Source: Bos javanicus
Taxonomy: Eukaryota > Chordata > Mammalia > Artiodactyla > Bovidae
Direction of reading: 5' to 3'
NCBI RefSeq assembly: GCF_032452875.1
Contig: NC_083868.1
Span: 120,168,312-120,232,311 of the forward strand
Length of the DNA stretch: 64,000 bases
Shown here: positions 47,625-59,599 of the stretch, in pieces
How the letters are laid out: each line of letters opens with the position of its first letter
Numbering within the stretch: the stretch's first letter is position 1
The notes under the pieces: generated by a model
What the model was told of the DNA's origin: nothing
The model's input: only the letters and a program-made list of their open reading frames with translations
The model's database searches: none
Translations under genes and position numbers: made by a program

Positions 47625-48170
47625 ATAATAAAGAGGCAACCTGCAGAATAGGAGAAAATATTTACAACCAATAGGAGAAATATTTGCAAACTGAACATTT
47701 GATAAGGGGTTAACATCCAAGATATACAGGAATGCATACAAATCAATAGCAAAAAAGAATTGAATATTGTTAAGAAATGGGCAAAGGATTTGATTAGACT
47801 TTTTTCTAAAGAAGAAATATAAATGGACAATTATTACATGAAAAGATACTCTATATCACTAATCATCAGTGAAATGCAAATCAAAACCACAGTGATACAA
47901 CATATCTGATAAATTTTTTAACAAAAGGTGAGAGATAGCCAGTGCTGGAGAGGATGTAGAGACAAGGAAATCCTCATACACTATCCGTGGTAAGGTAAAT
48001 TGATACAGCCACTATAGAAAACAGTATGGAGGGTACTCAAAAATTAAAATGGACATGTGATCCAGCAACCCCATGTCTAAGTGTATATCTCAAAGAAATG
48101 AATTTACTATCTCAAAGAGATAACCTGCACCCACACGGTCTTTGAAGCGTTATTCACAATAGCTAAAACA
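47625..48170 (+). mobile_element. Old L1 LINE, ORF2 C-terminus (left part)
   Basis: Plus-strand L1 ORF2 remnant: GAAATGCAAATCAAAACCAC, AACAGTATGGAGG and ATTCACAATAGC blocks in order. Interrupted by a Bov-A2 and continues at 48441. Confidence 0.85.
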
Positions 48171-48171
48171 C

Positions 48172-48440
48172 AATGGCACCCCACTCCAGCACTCTTGCCT
48201 GGAAAATCCGATAGACCGGGGAGCCTGGTGGGCTGCAGTCCATGGGGTCGCTGGGAGTCGGACACGACTGAGTGACTTCACTTTCACTTTTCACTTTCAT
48301 GCATTGGAGAAGGAGATGGCAGCCCACCCCAGTGTTTTTGCCTGGAGAATCCCAGGGACGGAGGAGCCTGGTGGGCTGCCGTCTATGGGGTCGCACAGAG
48401 TCGGACACGACTGAAGCGACTTAGCAGTAGCAGCAGCAAG
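48172..48440 (+). mobile_element. Bov-A2 SINE, full dimer
   Basis: Two monomers plus CACTTTCACTTTTCACTTTC linker and an AGC-type tail. Inserted in the L1 exactly where AATAGC.. should continue into AAGACATG. Confidence 0.95.
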
Positions 48441-48830
48441 ACATGAAAACAAATATACAAGAATACTATTCAGCCATGACAAATAAGATTTTTGCCATTT
48501 GTGAAAACGTGGATGAAACTTGAGAACATTTTTAAAGAAAATGTGGCATACTACCCCAAAATTTTTATATTATTTAATATATGAAATTAAAAAAAAGAGG
48601 AAGAAGAAGAAAAAGAAGTTGAATGATCTCAGAAATAGAAACTAAAATGACAGTTACCAAATGCTAGGGGTGATTCTAGTCAAAGTATAAGATTTTAGTG
48701 ATACTATGAATAAGTTCTGGGGATCTAATGTACACCATAATAATGGTAGTTAATAATATGTACTATATACTTGAAATTTACTAAGAGAATATTCTCACCA
48801 CACACACAGAGAAGTAGTATACGAGCTGAT
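48441..48830 (+). mobile_element. Old L1 LINE, ORF2 end and 3' UTR (right part)
   Basis: Continues from 48170 with ATACTATTCAGCCATGA, a GAA-rich expansion (48586-48620), the ACTTGAAATTTACTAAGAGA block and TTCTCACCACACACAC end. Confidence 0.8.
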
Positions 48831-48971
48831 ATATAACATGACTATCTGGATTTACAAAAAAGAAAGACATTTTCACTTTGAAAACTTCAGCCCACATTTT
48901 GGATCAATTTTCTCCTCCCTGCTTGATGAACCCACCCAAACTTCTTTCTCTTTCCATCTCTCTTATTGCTT

Positions 48972-50138
48972 CAGTTCAGTTCAGTTCAGTTGCTCAGTCA
49001 TGTCCGACTCTTTGCGACCCCATGAACTGCAGCACGCCAGGCCTCCCTGTCCATCACCAACTCCCGGAGTTCACCCAGACTCATGTCCATTGAGTCAGTG
49101 ATGCCATCCACCCATCTCATCCTCTGTTGTCCCCTTCTCCTCCTGCCCCCAATCCCTCCCAGCATCAGAGTCTTTTCCAATGAGTCAACTCTTTGCATGA
49201 GGTGGCCAAAGTCCTGGAGTTTCAGTTTTAGCATCATTCCTTCCAAAGAACACCCAGGTCTGATTTCCTTCAGAATGGACTGGTTGGATCTCCTTTCAGT
49301 CCAAGGGACTCTCAAGAGTCTTCTCCAACACCACAGTTCAAAAGCATCAATTCTTCGGCGCTCAGCCTTCTTCACAGTCCTACTCTCACGTCGATATATG
49401 ACTACTGGAAAAACCATAGCCTTGACTAGACAGACCTTTGTTGGCAAAGTAATGTCTCTGCTTTTAAATATGCTGTCTAGGTTGGTCATAACTTTCTTTC
49501 CAAGGAGTAAGTGTCTTTTAATTTCATGGCTGCAATCACCATCCGCAGCGATTTTGGAGCTCCAAAAAACAAAGTCTGACACTGTTTCCACTGTTTCCCC
49601 ATCTATTTCCTATGAAGCGATGGGACCAGATGCCATGATCTTAGTTTTCTATATGTTGAGCTTTAAGCCAACTTTTCACTCTCCTCTTTCACTTTCCTCA
49701 AGAGGCTTTTTAGTTCTTCTTCACTTTCTGCACCACATAAGGGTGGTGTCATCCACATATCTGAAATTATTGATATTTCTCCTGGCAATCTTGATTTCAG
49801 CTTGTGCTTCTTGTGTTTCTCACGATGTACTCTGCATAGAAGTTAAATAAGCAGGGGGACAATATACAGCCTTGATGTACTCCTTTTCCTATTTGGAACC
49901 AATCTGTTATTCCATGTCCAGTTCTAACTGTTGCTTCCTGACCTGCATACAGGTTTCTCAAGAGGCAGGTCAGGTGGTCTCGTATTCCCATCTCTTGAAG
50001 AATTTTCCACAGTTTATTGTGATCCACACAGTCAAAGACTTTGGCATAGTCAGTAAAGCAGAGATAGATGTTTTTCTGGAACTCTTGCTTTTTCAATGAT
50101 CCAGCGGATGTTGGCAATTTGATCTCTGCTTCCTCTGC
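48972..50138 (-). mobile_element. BovB LINE, 5'-truncated
   Basis: Reverse-strand BovB with (CAGTT)n tail and perfect 10-bp TSD CTTATTGCTT (48962-48971, 50139-50148). The C-terminal domain is open for 197 codons on the minus strand (48998-49591). The RT box reads YVDD (near 49748-49760), and a small insertion just after it shifts the frame. A deletion near 49808-49815 removes the end of the AGLEE block. Confidence 0.95.
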
Positions 50139-50337
50139 CTTATTGCTTAGGTGCCAGCAAATCATGACATTTACATGGATGCTTTGCTTCCAAAACTACT
50201 GAACTGGGGTCCTAGTTCTTTACCTTTCAATGCTCTTCCTGAGCTTGCAGAATTGTCATTGTGTACTAAATAAAACCTCTAGGAAAACCATTCTCTGGAG
50301 GATTCCTCTGTTGGGACTCTGGTGTCCTTGTAGGTGG

Positions 50338-50590
50338 ATGTTGCTGTTGTTGTTCAAGTCATGTTGTTGCCACCAAGTCATGTCCAACTCTTTGCACCCC
50401 TATGGACTGCTGCATGCCAGGCTTCCATATCCTTCACCATCTCCTGGAGTTTGCTCAAGTTCATGTCTATTGAATTGGTGATGCTATTCACACATCTCAT
50501 TCTCTGTTGCGCTCTTCTCTTTCTGCCTTCAATGTTTCCCAGCATCAGGGTCTTTTTCAATGAGTTAGCTATTCCCATCAGGTGGACGTT
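50338..50590 (-). mobile_element. BovB LINE 3' end fragment
   Basis: Reverse-strand BovB end with (GTT)n tail, diverged, reaching only to the LMRR/DSLEK block. Confidence 0.85.
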
Positions 50591-51448
50591 AGGGTTACAA
50601 ATAAATTTTATCAAGTAGACAAATCCACAAATATAGAATCCATGAATAATGAGGATAAACTGTGCCAAAACCCTTACTGCTCCTGATAAATGTTTATACT
50701 CTGAGAAACACTGGAAACAGCAAACAATCTATTACTAAAGCAATATAACTGTAAAGAAAGCATGATATTCTCACAGGTATGGAATTATTGACTTTCTTCA
50801 CTCTTTATATCAATGTGCCAGGTTTTCATAACTTTGGGTGTACAATGTGTACAGAAGAAACTTATTAAATCTTTCTGATGGTATGAGCACCAATATTCTT
50901 AAAAAACCATCAGGAAGACTTTGGAAGTCAAAGACAGGAAATATTTATCAAGTGATTCACCAAAAAAAGTAATGGTAAACATGTTTAGTGGACAAAGAAT
51001 GTATACTCTGTCAGATGTATACTCTGTCAGATGTATACTCTGTCACAGTGACAGAATGAAAGACATCTTTAAAATGAGGCCAGGAAGGCATACTGCCAGC
51101 TACAAATGCTTAATATAGCACAGATATTTCTATCTGAGAATAAATCTAAACTATGTCCTTCTGATTTAGAAGAACAAAAGTATAACAGGGTCCAAGAGGC
51201 AGTCAATAAACTTAAGGTGAACATGTACAATGGCGTGAGCAATGAAGAGCCTGCTCGGAAGCTTGTGTCCATGCAGTGGGAGGTGCCTTGAGAAGGAAGG
51301 ACAAATGAACTCAAATCTCAAGATCTTTTACTATATTTTAAGGGCACCAATGCACCATGTTCTCCCATACCTTCCATGCTCTAGTCTTGTACTTTTTGTA
51401 TTAAGGATCAAAGACCAACTGTACTAATAGAAATTTGCATGTATGCAT
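50591..51448. other. Unique intergenic DNA
   Basis: No repeat family recognised. Two short adjoining open frames (50921-51118 and 51106-51291) have no recognisable product. Contains a 16-bp triplication. Confidence 0.45.
51001..51048 (+). repeat. 16-bp tandem triplication
   Basis: GTATACTCTGTCAGAT at 51001-51016 and 51017-51032, then GTATACTCTGTCACAG at 51033-51048. Confidence 0.97.
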
Positions 51449-51654
51449 TTTTTCCTGGTGGTTCAGATGGTAAAGAATCTGCCTGCAATGCAAGAGACTT
51501 GGGTTTGATCCCTGGGTTGGGAATATCCCCTGAAGGATGGCATGGCAACTCACTCCAGTATTCTTGCCTGGAGAATGGACAGAGGAGCCTGGCAAGCTAA
51601 AGTCCCTGGAGGTAGCAAAGGGTTGGACACAATTGAGAGACTAAGCACAGCACA
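51449..51654 (+). mobile_element. Bov-tA SINE
   Basis: Plus-strand copy with head at 51449 and a small internal deletion near 51575. Confidence 0.9.
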
Positions 51655-51780
51655 TCACACATTTTACCTGAACTGACAAAAAAGACATCTTTGAACCTCC
51701 AACATTTTCCTCCCTGATGTTGACCTTTGCTAAGTATCTGCCATTTATGAATGCACTGGTATAAAGAAATACCAAGAACG

Positions 51781-53889
51781 GGAACGGACTGTGGCTCAGA
51801 ACTCCTTGTTGCCAAATTCAGACTGAAGAAAGTAGGGAAAACCAATAGACCATTCAGGTATGACCTAATTCAAATCCCTTATGATTATAGAGTGGAAGTG
51901 AGAAATAGACTCAAGGGATTAGATCTGATAGACACAGTGCCTGAAGAACTATGGATGGAGGTTCGTGACATTGTAAAAGACGGAGTGATCAAGACCCTTC
52001 CCAAGAGAAAAAATGCAAAAAGGCAAAATGATTGTCTGAGGAGGCCTTAAAAATAATTAAGTAAAGAAGAGAAACTAAAGGCAAAGGAGAAAAGAAAAGA
52101 TATACTCATTTTAATGCAGAGTTTCAAAGAATAGCAAGGAGAGGTAAGAAAGCCTTCTTCAGTGATCACAAAGAAATAGAGGAAAATAATGGAATGTGAA
52201 AGACTAGATATCGTCAAGAAAATTAGAGATACCAAGGAATATTTCATGCAAAGATGGGCACAATAAAGGATAGAAATGTTATGGACCTAACAGAAGCAGA
52301 AGATATTAAGAAGAGGTGGCAAGAATACACAGAAGAGCTATACAAAAAAAGATCTTCATGACCCAGATAATCACAATGGTGTGATCACTCACCTAGAGCC
52401 AGACATCCTGGAATGCAAAGTCAAGTGGGTCTTAAGAAGAATCACTATGAAAAAAAATAGTGGAGGTGATGCAATTCCAGTTGAGCTATTTCAAATCCTA
52501 AAGGAGGATGCTGTGAAAATGCTGCACTCAATATGCCAGCAAATCTAGAAAACTCAGCAGTGGCCACAGGACTGGAAAAGGTCAGTTTTCATTACAATCC
52601 CAAAGAAAGGCAATGCCAAAGAATGCTCAAACTACTGCACAATTGCACTCATCTCACATGCTAGCAAAGAGATGCTCAAAATTCTCCAAGCCAAACTTCA
52701 ACAGTATGTGAACTATGGACTTCCAGATGTTCAAGCTGGATTTAGAAAATGCAGAGGAACCAGAAATAAAATTGCCAACATCCCTTGGATCATCAAAAAA
52801 GCAAATATTCCAGAAAAAAATATCTACTTTTGCTTTATTGTCTATGCCAAAGCCTTTGACTATGTGGATCACAATTGTGGAAAATTCTTCAAGAGATGGG
52901 AATACCAGACCACCTCCTGAGAAATCTGTATGCAGGTCAAGAAGCAACAGTGAGAACTGGAAATAGAATAACAGACGGGTTCCAAATAAGGAAAGGAGTA
53001 CATAAGGGCTGTATATTGCCACCCTGCTTATTCAACTTATATGCAAAGTACATCATGCCAAATGCTGGGCTGAATGAAGCACAAGCTGAAATCAAGATTG
53101 CTGGGAGAAATGTCAATAACCTCAGATATGCAGATGACATCACCCTTATGGCAGAAAGTGAAGAAGAACTAAAGAGCCTCTTGATGAAAGTGAAAGAGGA
53201 GAGTGAAAAAGTTGGCTTAAAACTCAATATTCAGAAAATTAAGATCATGGCATCGGGTCCCATCGCTTCATGGCAAATATATGGGGAAACAATGGAAACA
53301 GTGACAGACTATTTTCTTAAACTCCAAAATCACTGCCACGGTGACTGCAGCCATGAAATTGAAAGACGCTTGCTCCTTGGAAGAAAAGCTATGACAAATC
53401 TAGACAGCATATTAAAAAGCAGAGACATTACTTTGACAAGAAAGGTTCATCTAGTCAAAGCTATGGTTTTTCCAGTAGTCATGTATGGATATGAGATTTC
53501 AACTATAAAGAAAGCTGAGCACTGAAGAATTGATGCTTTTGAACTGTGGTGTTGAAGAAGACTCTTGAGAGTCCTTTGAACAGCAAGGATATCCTAAAGG
53601 AAATCTGTCCCAAATATTTATTGGAAGGACTGATGCTAAAGCTGAAACTCCAATACTTTGGCCACCTGATGTGAAGAACTGACTCATTTGCAAAGACCCT
53701 GATGCTGAGAAAGATTGAAGGCTGGAGGAGAAGGGGACGACAGAGGATGAGATTGTTGGATGACATCACCAACTCAATGGACATGACTTTGAGTAAGCTC
53801 CCGGCGTTGGTGATGGACAGGGAAGCCTGGTGTGCTGTAGTTCATGGGGTCACAAAGAGTTGGACATGACTGAGTGACTGAACTGACTG
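51781..53889 (+). mobile_element. BovB LINE, RT plus 3' end
   Basis: Plus-strand BovB of 2.1 kb lacking the endonuclease. It runs from just before the ELLVAKFR block (51799) to the 3' end. YADD is intact (53127-53138) and 52875-53525 is open for 216 codons. Small deletions near 52915 and 53590, plus other frame breaks, make it inactive. Perfect 10-bp TSD ATAAAGAAAT (51771-51780, 53890-53899). Its 5' truncation point lies within about 20 nt of that of the BovB half at 18336. Confidence 0.95.
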
Positions 53890-53899
53890 ATAAAGAAAT

Positions 53900-54550
53900 G
53901 AGACTTGGGCCACTGTTTCAATATCCACAGCCTTTTTCTGTCCACTTCCTTGAAAATGACAGTCTACACTAAACATAATCACTGTCCTATACTTCCATAT
54001 GGTGGAATTCAGGAACCTACAAGGAAGAAAGTCTTGTTTCTGTCAAGAGGAGATGACAGACTGAGCAGAGAGTGAAGGAGAGATAACAAGATTAAAGAAG
54101 ATCTATTAAGTGAGAACTTTTTTTTTTTTTTACTATTCCAGGATAAAATTAGCTAAAATGGAGAAAAATCAAGTACTTAAGTGATTGCAATGAGAAGTGT
54201 GTAGATTATAGTTCCAGGGTTCTCTTTGAAGGAATAAAGGTTTCTTTTAGAGGGGATGGTCAATAAACTTCAATTGGCAAAAGTTAAATTATATACATGT
54301 AATTATTAAATTTAAGAACAAAAGTCTGAGAAAGTACAGAGTATGACATGTATTACAGGTATTTCTTTAGGTCTCTTGCTAAGTTTCTCAGGATGAAAAG
54401 GATCATCGCTAACAAAATATACTAAATGATTTTAACTTTTTCTGGACTGGGAAACATTGCCTGTATTCCCAACACGATGCATGTGAATAATAAGCCAAAG
54501 GAATTTTAAATTAGACCTCTTTTTCTTCTTAGTTAAATTTAGCACCATTT
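53900..54550. other. Unique intergenic DNA
   Basis: No gene. A T-run lies at 54118-54131. Confidence 0.5.
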
Positions 54551-54560
54551 GCATTTAAAG

Positions 54561-54772
54561 ATGAGGCTTCCCTGGTGGCTCAAAAGAATCTGCCTGCCAT
54601 GCAGAGGATGCAGGTTTGATCCCTGGGTTGAGTTAATCACCTGGAGTATGAAATGGCAACCCACTCCAGTATTCTTGTCTGGAGAATTGCATGGACAGAG
54701 GAGCCTGGTGGGCTACAGTCCATGGGGTCATGAAAGAGTCAGATACAACTTAGTGACTAAATAACAAAAGCA
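54561..54772 (+). mobile_element. Bov-tA SINE
   Basis: Plus-strand copy with head at 54561. Possible TSD around CATTTAAA on both sides. Confidence 0.9.
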
Positions 54773-54799
54773 ACATTTAAAAATAGATGAGAAACATGT

Positions 54800-55022
54800 C
54801 AGCGCCCACCAGGCTCCCCCATCCCTGGGATTCTCCAGGCAAGAACACTGGAGTGGGTTGCCATTTCCTTCTCCAATGCATGAAAGTGAAAAGTGAAAGT
54901 GAAGTCGCTCAGTCGTGTCCGACTCTTCTCGACCCCATGGACTGCACCCTTCCAGGCTCCTCCATCCATGGGATTTCCCAGGCAAGAGTACTGGAGTGGG
55001 GTGCCATTGCCTTCTCTGCAGC
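54800..55022 (-). mobile_element. Bov-A2 SINE, 3'-shortened dimer
   Basis: Reverse dimer whose 3' monomer lacks the AGC tail and the adjoining 40-50 bp. The linker GTGAAAAGTGAAAGTGAAG is present. Confidence 0.92.
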
Positions 55023-55076
55023 TAGAGTAAGAAGACACGTAATTCTGATGCCTGGGAACCCGTTTTAGAAAATTGG

Positions 55077-55378
55077 TGAAGTGAAAGTGAAAGTTGCTCA
55101 GTTGTGTCAGACTTTTGAGACCCCATGGACTGTATAGTCTCTAGGCCAGAATATTGGAGTGGGCAGCCTTTCTCTTCTCCAGGGGTACCTTCCCAACCCA
55201 GGTATTGAACCCAGGTCTCCTGCATTGCAGCAGATTCTTTACCAGCTGAGCCAAAAGGGAATCCCAAGAATACTGAAATGGGTAGCCTATCCCTTCTCCA
55301 GGGATCTTCCCGACCCAGGAATCGAAACTGGGTGTCCTGCATTGCAGGCAGATTCCTTACCAACTGAACTATGAGGGA
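55077..55378 (-). mobile_element. Dimeric Bov-tA SINE (two tRNA-like heads)
   Basis: Reverse copy with Bov-A part at the left and two heads, the first ending near 55262 and the second near 55378. Same subtype as 6521-7155. Confidence 0.88.
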
Positions 55379-55674
55379 AACCAATGGAAAATGGTAAAAG
55401 GAATTGTTTTCTAGAAATGAAGACATGGAGAAGTGGGAAGTCAGAAACCTTTGACTATCTTGCCAATTCTCAGAGATTGAGTGAGTAAATTCTCTTTGAA
55501 ATTCCAACTGAAAAAAATAGAGTATTGATCGACCTACACCCCAGTGTGGGGTGGGGTTCTATGAAGTAGTATTTACCTTATAGTAGAATTTTTGTAGGAT
55601 TTCTGCTAGTATGTGTCAATTATAGCATAAAACCTAAAGATAGCATTAAAAGGTTTGGTGTATTTTATATACCT

Positions 55675-55804
55675 CATGAGGAGGGCATAGCAACCCACTC
55701 CAGTATTCTTGCCTGGAGAATCCCATGGACAGAGGAACCTGGTGGGCTATGGTCCACAGGGTTGCAAAGAGTTGGACACAACTGAAGTGACTAGCAGCAG
55801 CAGC
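55675..55804 (+). mobile_element. Bov-A monomer SINE
   Basis: Monomer ending GACTAGCAGCAGCAGC. TSD ATATACCT (55667-55674, 55805-55812). Confidence 0.92.
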
Positions 55805-55812
55805 ATATACCT

Positions 55813-56886
55813 GGTAATTCAATTCTCTATAAACTAGGCACTATAATATGATAGACAATTTGCTGTGGAGGGGATAGAGTGCAGAATAAGACAGTCCTTT
55901 AGACACAAAGATCTTAGAGTATATTGTGTTGCAAGGCTTTGGCATTTTGGATTTTTTAAATTTGGAGTTTTACATAGGAAGTCCTGCTTTGTCAAGATCA
56001 GGACATTCAAAATAAAACTACTTTTTGCTTCAATAATTATCTCATGAAAACAGGAAAAAACTCACAGGATAAATTATTGTGCTACATACTGAATCAATTT
56101 GGTTATATGAAAATGCACCTATAGTGGCCGTATTTTCCTCATTTTGTCTCAAGCCAGGGGAAAATTCATCACTAACTTCACCCATTGAGAATCACTAAGT
56201 TTGACACATAAAAAGGGTTTGCAGTGTCATGTGTCTTATTCTTTCAATTTGAAGGATATGTCACACCACTGAGCAGACAAAAAGCAAGAGAGAAAGGGAT
56301 CATAGATCATATAGTCAAACATGTGCCTGCATATCATCTACCAACAAGAGATAAGTTAGGATAATATTCAATTTTGAAATGTAACATGTTTTCTGAGGGT
56401 TTTCTATTTTTGATACTATCATGTGAATTTTTAATCAGATAATTTCATAACATCTTGATAAGATCTGGTGTACCATTAGAATTTGCATTTTTACTAGGGG
56501 AACAAGGAAAGGCAATTTTGAGTTACTAGGGACGTAACTATTGGAAGATTGAGCCTGAAAAGTTTTGGGAATCTGAGGATCACATGTGGTTTTAGGCATC
56601 TTGAAGGCAGGTAATAAGGATAATTGAAAATGAGAAAAGATCAAGAAAACTACTGGGAGAGAACCAAAGATAAACTTGTGAATTCCAACTTCTTTTGGTT
56701 TTCTTCTTAAGATGCCACTCCAATTCTTCCAAAAATAATCAACCCTCCCCATTTTGGGGACAGAAACTTAAACAGATGCAGATAATTTAAGATGAAAAAA
56801 CTTTGGTTCTGGTTAAAAAGGGGAGGAGGGAGAAATCCAACATTCTAGGTGTAGGAGCTGTGCCCTCAGCAGTCATAGCTGCCTAT
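55813..56886. other. Unique intergenic DNA
   Basis: About 1.1 kb with nothing recognised. Confidence 0.5.
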
Positions 56887-56935
56887 ATTCAACACCAGTG
56901 GTTTTGAGTAAAGGATGTGCGTGTGTTAGTTCCTT

Positions 56936-57326
56936 CAGTTCGGTTCAGTCACTCAGTCGTATCCTACTGTTTGTAAGCCCATGAACTGAAGCATGCCAGT
57001 CTTCCCTGTCCATCATCAACTCCCAGAGCTTGCTCAAACTCATGTCCATCAAATCAGTGATGCCATCTGACCATCTCATCCTCTGTCCCCTTCTCCTCCT
57101 GCCTTCAATCTTTCCCAACATCAGGGTCTTTTCCAATGAATCAGTTCTTTGCATCAGGTGGCCAAAGTATTGGAGCCTCAGCTTCAGCATCAGTCCTTCC
57201 CATGAATACTCAGGACTGATTTCCTTTAGGATGGGCTGGTTGGATCTCCTTCCAGTCCAAGGGACTCTCAAGAGTCTTCTCTAACACCACAGTTCAAAAG
57301 CATCAATTCAGTACTCAGCTTTCTTT
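56936..57326 (-). mobile_element. BovB LINE, left part (3' end)
   Basis: Reverse-strand BovB C-terminal region with CAGTT-type tail. Split by the Bov-A2 at 57327. TSD TTAGTTCCTT (56926-56935) against TTAGTTGCTT (57878-57887). Confidence 0.9.
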
Positions 57327-57602
57327 CGGAGAAGGCAATGGCACCCCACTCTAGTACTCTAGCCTGGAAAATCCCATGGATGGAGGAGCCTGGAAGGCTG
57401 CAGTCCATGGGGTCGCTGAGGGTCAGACATGATTGAACGACTTCACTTTCACTTTTCACTTTCATGCATTGGAGAAGGAAATGGCAACCCACTCCGGTGT
57501 TCTTGCCTGGAGAATCCCAGGGATGGGGGAGCCTGGTGGGCTGCCGTCTATGGGGTCACACAGAGTCGGACACTACTGAAATGACTTAGCAGCAGCAGCA
57601 GC
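57327..57602 (+). mobile_element. Bov-A2 SINE inside BovB
   Basis: Full dimer with AGC tail. Perfect 10-bp TSD AGCTTTCTTT (57317-57326, 57603-57612). Confidence 0.96.
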
Positions 57603-57612
57603 AGCTTTCTTT

Positions 57613-57877
57613 ATAGTCCAACTCTCACATCCATACATGACTACCGGAAAACCCATAGCTTTGACTAGACAGACCCTTATTGACAAAGTAATGTCTCTGC
57701 TCTTTAATATGCTGTCTAGGTTTGTCATTGCTTTTTTTCTGAGGAGCAAGTGTCTTAATTTCATGGCTGCAGTCACCATCTGCAAAGATTTTGGATCCCA
57801 GGAAAATAAAGTCTGTAACTCTTTCCATTGTTTCCCCTTCTATTTGCCATGAAGTGATGGTACCAGATGCCATGATC
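57613..57877 (-). mobile_element. BovB LINE, right part, 5'-truncated
   Basis: Continues the BovB from 57326 through the KSRDIT and ADGDCSHEI region to truncation near 57877, before the RT catalytic box. Confidence 0.9.
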
Positions 57878-58345
57878 TTAGTTGCTTAGTACTGTCCGAC
57901 TCTGCAACCCCATGGACTGTAGCTTGCCAGGCTCTTCTGTCTATGGAATTCTCCAGGCAAAAATACTGGAGTGGGTTTCCAGTTCATTCTCCAGGGGATC
58001 TTCACAACCCAAGGATCAAACCCAGGTCTCCTGCATTGCAAGTAGATACTTTTACCATCTGAGCTACCATTCAACACCAATGGTTTTGAGAAAAAGATAA
58101 AGATTTTAAAATAAAGGCTGTTACAGACTGAAACTTAGCAAACCGATATAAGTATTCTGAATTCATAAAATGTAAGGAGCTTTTGTGTCCTAAAATATGT
58201 TTTACTTTTGCAAGTCCTTACATTTAACCTAAATTATCCTGCAAAGCTGACATGTAAATTCTAAGGTGACAGAAAGAATAGCAAAGAAGGTTGAATAAGA
58301 TGATAAATTGAACATACACTTTGCTCCTGAACAAAGTTTTTTTAG

Positions 58346-58705
58346 TGTAATGGATTAAATGATTTTGTCTCCCCAAAATCCATATGTTGAAATCACAATG
58401 CCCCACATGTTGGTAGTAGAGATAGGGCCTTTGGGATGTAATTAGGTCATGAGGACAGAACACTCATGAAAGGGATTTGTGCCCTGGTAAAAGACACCCC
58501 AGAGGTCTCCCTTGTATCTTCTGTTATGTGAGGATGAATCAAGAAGGCAGCCATCTATGAGTCAGAAAGTGGGCTCTCACTAGACACCAAATGTGCTGGC
58601 ACTTTGATCTTGGACTTCTCAGCCTCTAGAACTATGAGAAATAAATGTTTGTTGTTTATAAGCCACCAGTCTATGGTATTCCGTCATAACAGCCTGAAGG
58701 GACCA
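58346..58705 (+). mobile_element. MLT1-type MaLR LTR (ancient solo LTR)
   Basis: Ordered MaLR LTR blocks: CCCCAAAATCCATATGTTGAA, GGCCTTTGGGATGTAATTAGG, TTGATCTTGGACTTCTCAGCC and an AATAAAT polyadenylation region near 58640, then AAGCCACCAGTCTATGGTA. Confidence 0.85.
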
Positions 58706-58745
58706 AGATGTTTAGGTTCTTTAAAAGCAGATTCAAGACACTTGG

Positions 58746-58957
58746 GCTTCCTGGGTGGCTCAGAGGTAAAGAATCTGCATGCCAAGTAGGAGATGCAGAT
58801 TTGATCCTTAGTTGGGGAAGAACCCTTGGAGAAGGATATGGCAACCCACTCCAGTATTCTTGCCTGGAAAATCCCATAGATAGAGGCACCTGGCGGGCTA
58901 TAGTCCATGGGGGTCACAAAAGAGTCGGACATGACTTAGTGACTCAATAACAACAGC
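58746..58957 (+). mobile_element. Bov-tA SINE
   Basis: Plus-strand copy. TSD AAGACACTTGG (58735-58745) against AAGATACTTGG (58958-58968). Confidence 0.94.
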
Positions 58958-58968
58958 AAGATACTTGG

Positions 58969-59599
58969 CAGGGAAAAGTGATTAGAAGAAAATTTGAGGA
59001 AAAATTCTGAATGATGGAAAGCAAAAATAAAAACATAAACTGTTTTTGGACTCACCATCTGAATACTACCACCTATGCCAGCTAGTGTTAACAGATACTT
59101 TTTGTTCTGTTTTCTTTATGTTCACTTTAAAAAAACAAATGTGTACCCACCAGAAGAATAATTTTCCAAATTTTTAAAACAAAAATAGAATCACACTTTG
59201 CCATATTTTTCTATATTTTTTCTTTTTTTGGTATAATATAAATATCCCTCTGGATCCATTGGTAAGGTCATAAAGAAGATGCTCATTTGCTTAATTTTTT
59301 TAAAACTTTTAATATGATTTTCATGTCTTTCTATTTCTTCACCTGTTAGTTTAGCTCCTTATCTATCATTTTCTATCATATCACCTTGTTTTATTTTATT
59401 CGTAGCATATAATTGCTCTCTGAAATTATCTTATTTTTTAACTAATTTATTTTTCATCCTCACTAGTCTGTGATTAACCAAAGACACACTTTCCTTTAAT
59501 ACTTGCTTTAATGCCAACATTTAAAATGGGACATGAACACCGTACATATAAGTTAAATATTTGTTGAATGAATAATGAATAAGCTCATTCCTTTTTTAT
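58969..59599. other. Unique AT-rich intergenic DNA
   Basis: No gene. TTTGTTGAATGAATAATGAA near 59560 recalls the end of old MIR/L2 repeats but is too short to call. Confidence 0.45.

Larger units (their letters stand above)
56917..58068 (-). mobile_element. Bov-tA SINE split by a nested BovB
   Basis: The tail end lies at 56917-56935 and the rest, with tRNA-like head, at about 57888-58068. The outer flanks carry an approximately 30-bp duplication (56887-56916 and 58069-58098, about 27 of 30 matching, beginning ATTCAACACCA). Confidence 0.8.

Noticed and set aside
49083..49850. 255-codon plus-strand open frame
   Set aside because: It is the antisense of the BovB copy at 48972-50138. Similar plus-strand frames (rich in SFSI, LILCHPLL words) recur at every reverse BovB.
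50921..51291. Two adjoining short frames as a processed pseudogene
   Set aside because: No product recognised, no poly(A), no TSD; a 16-bp triplication lies inside.
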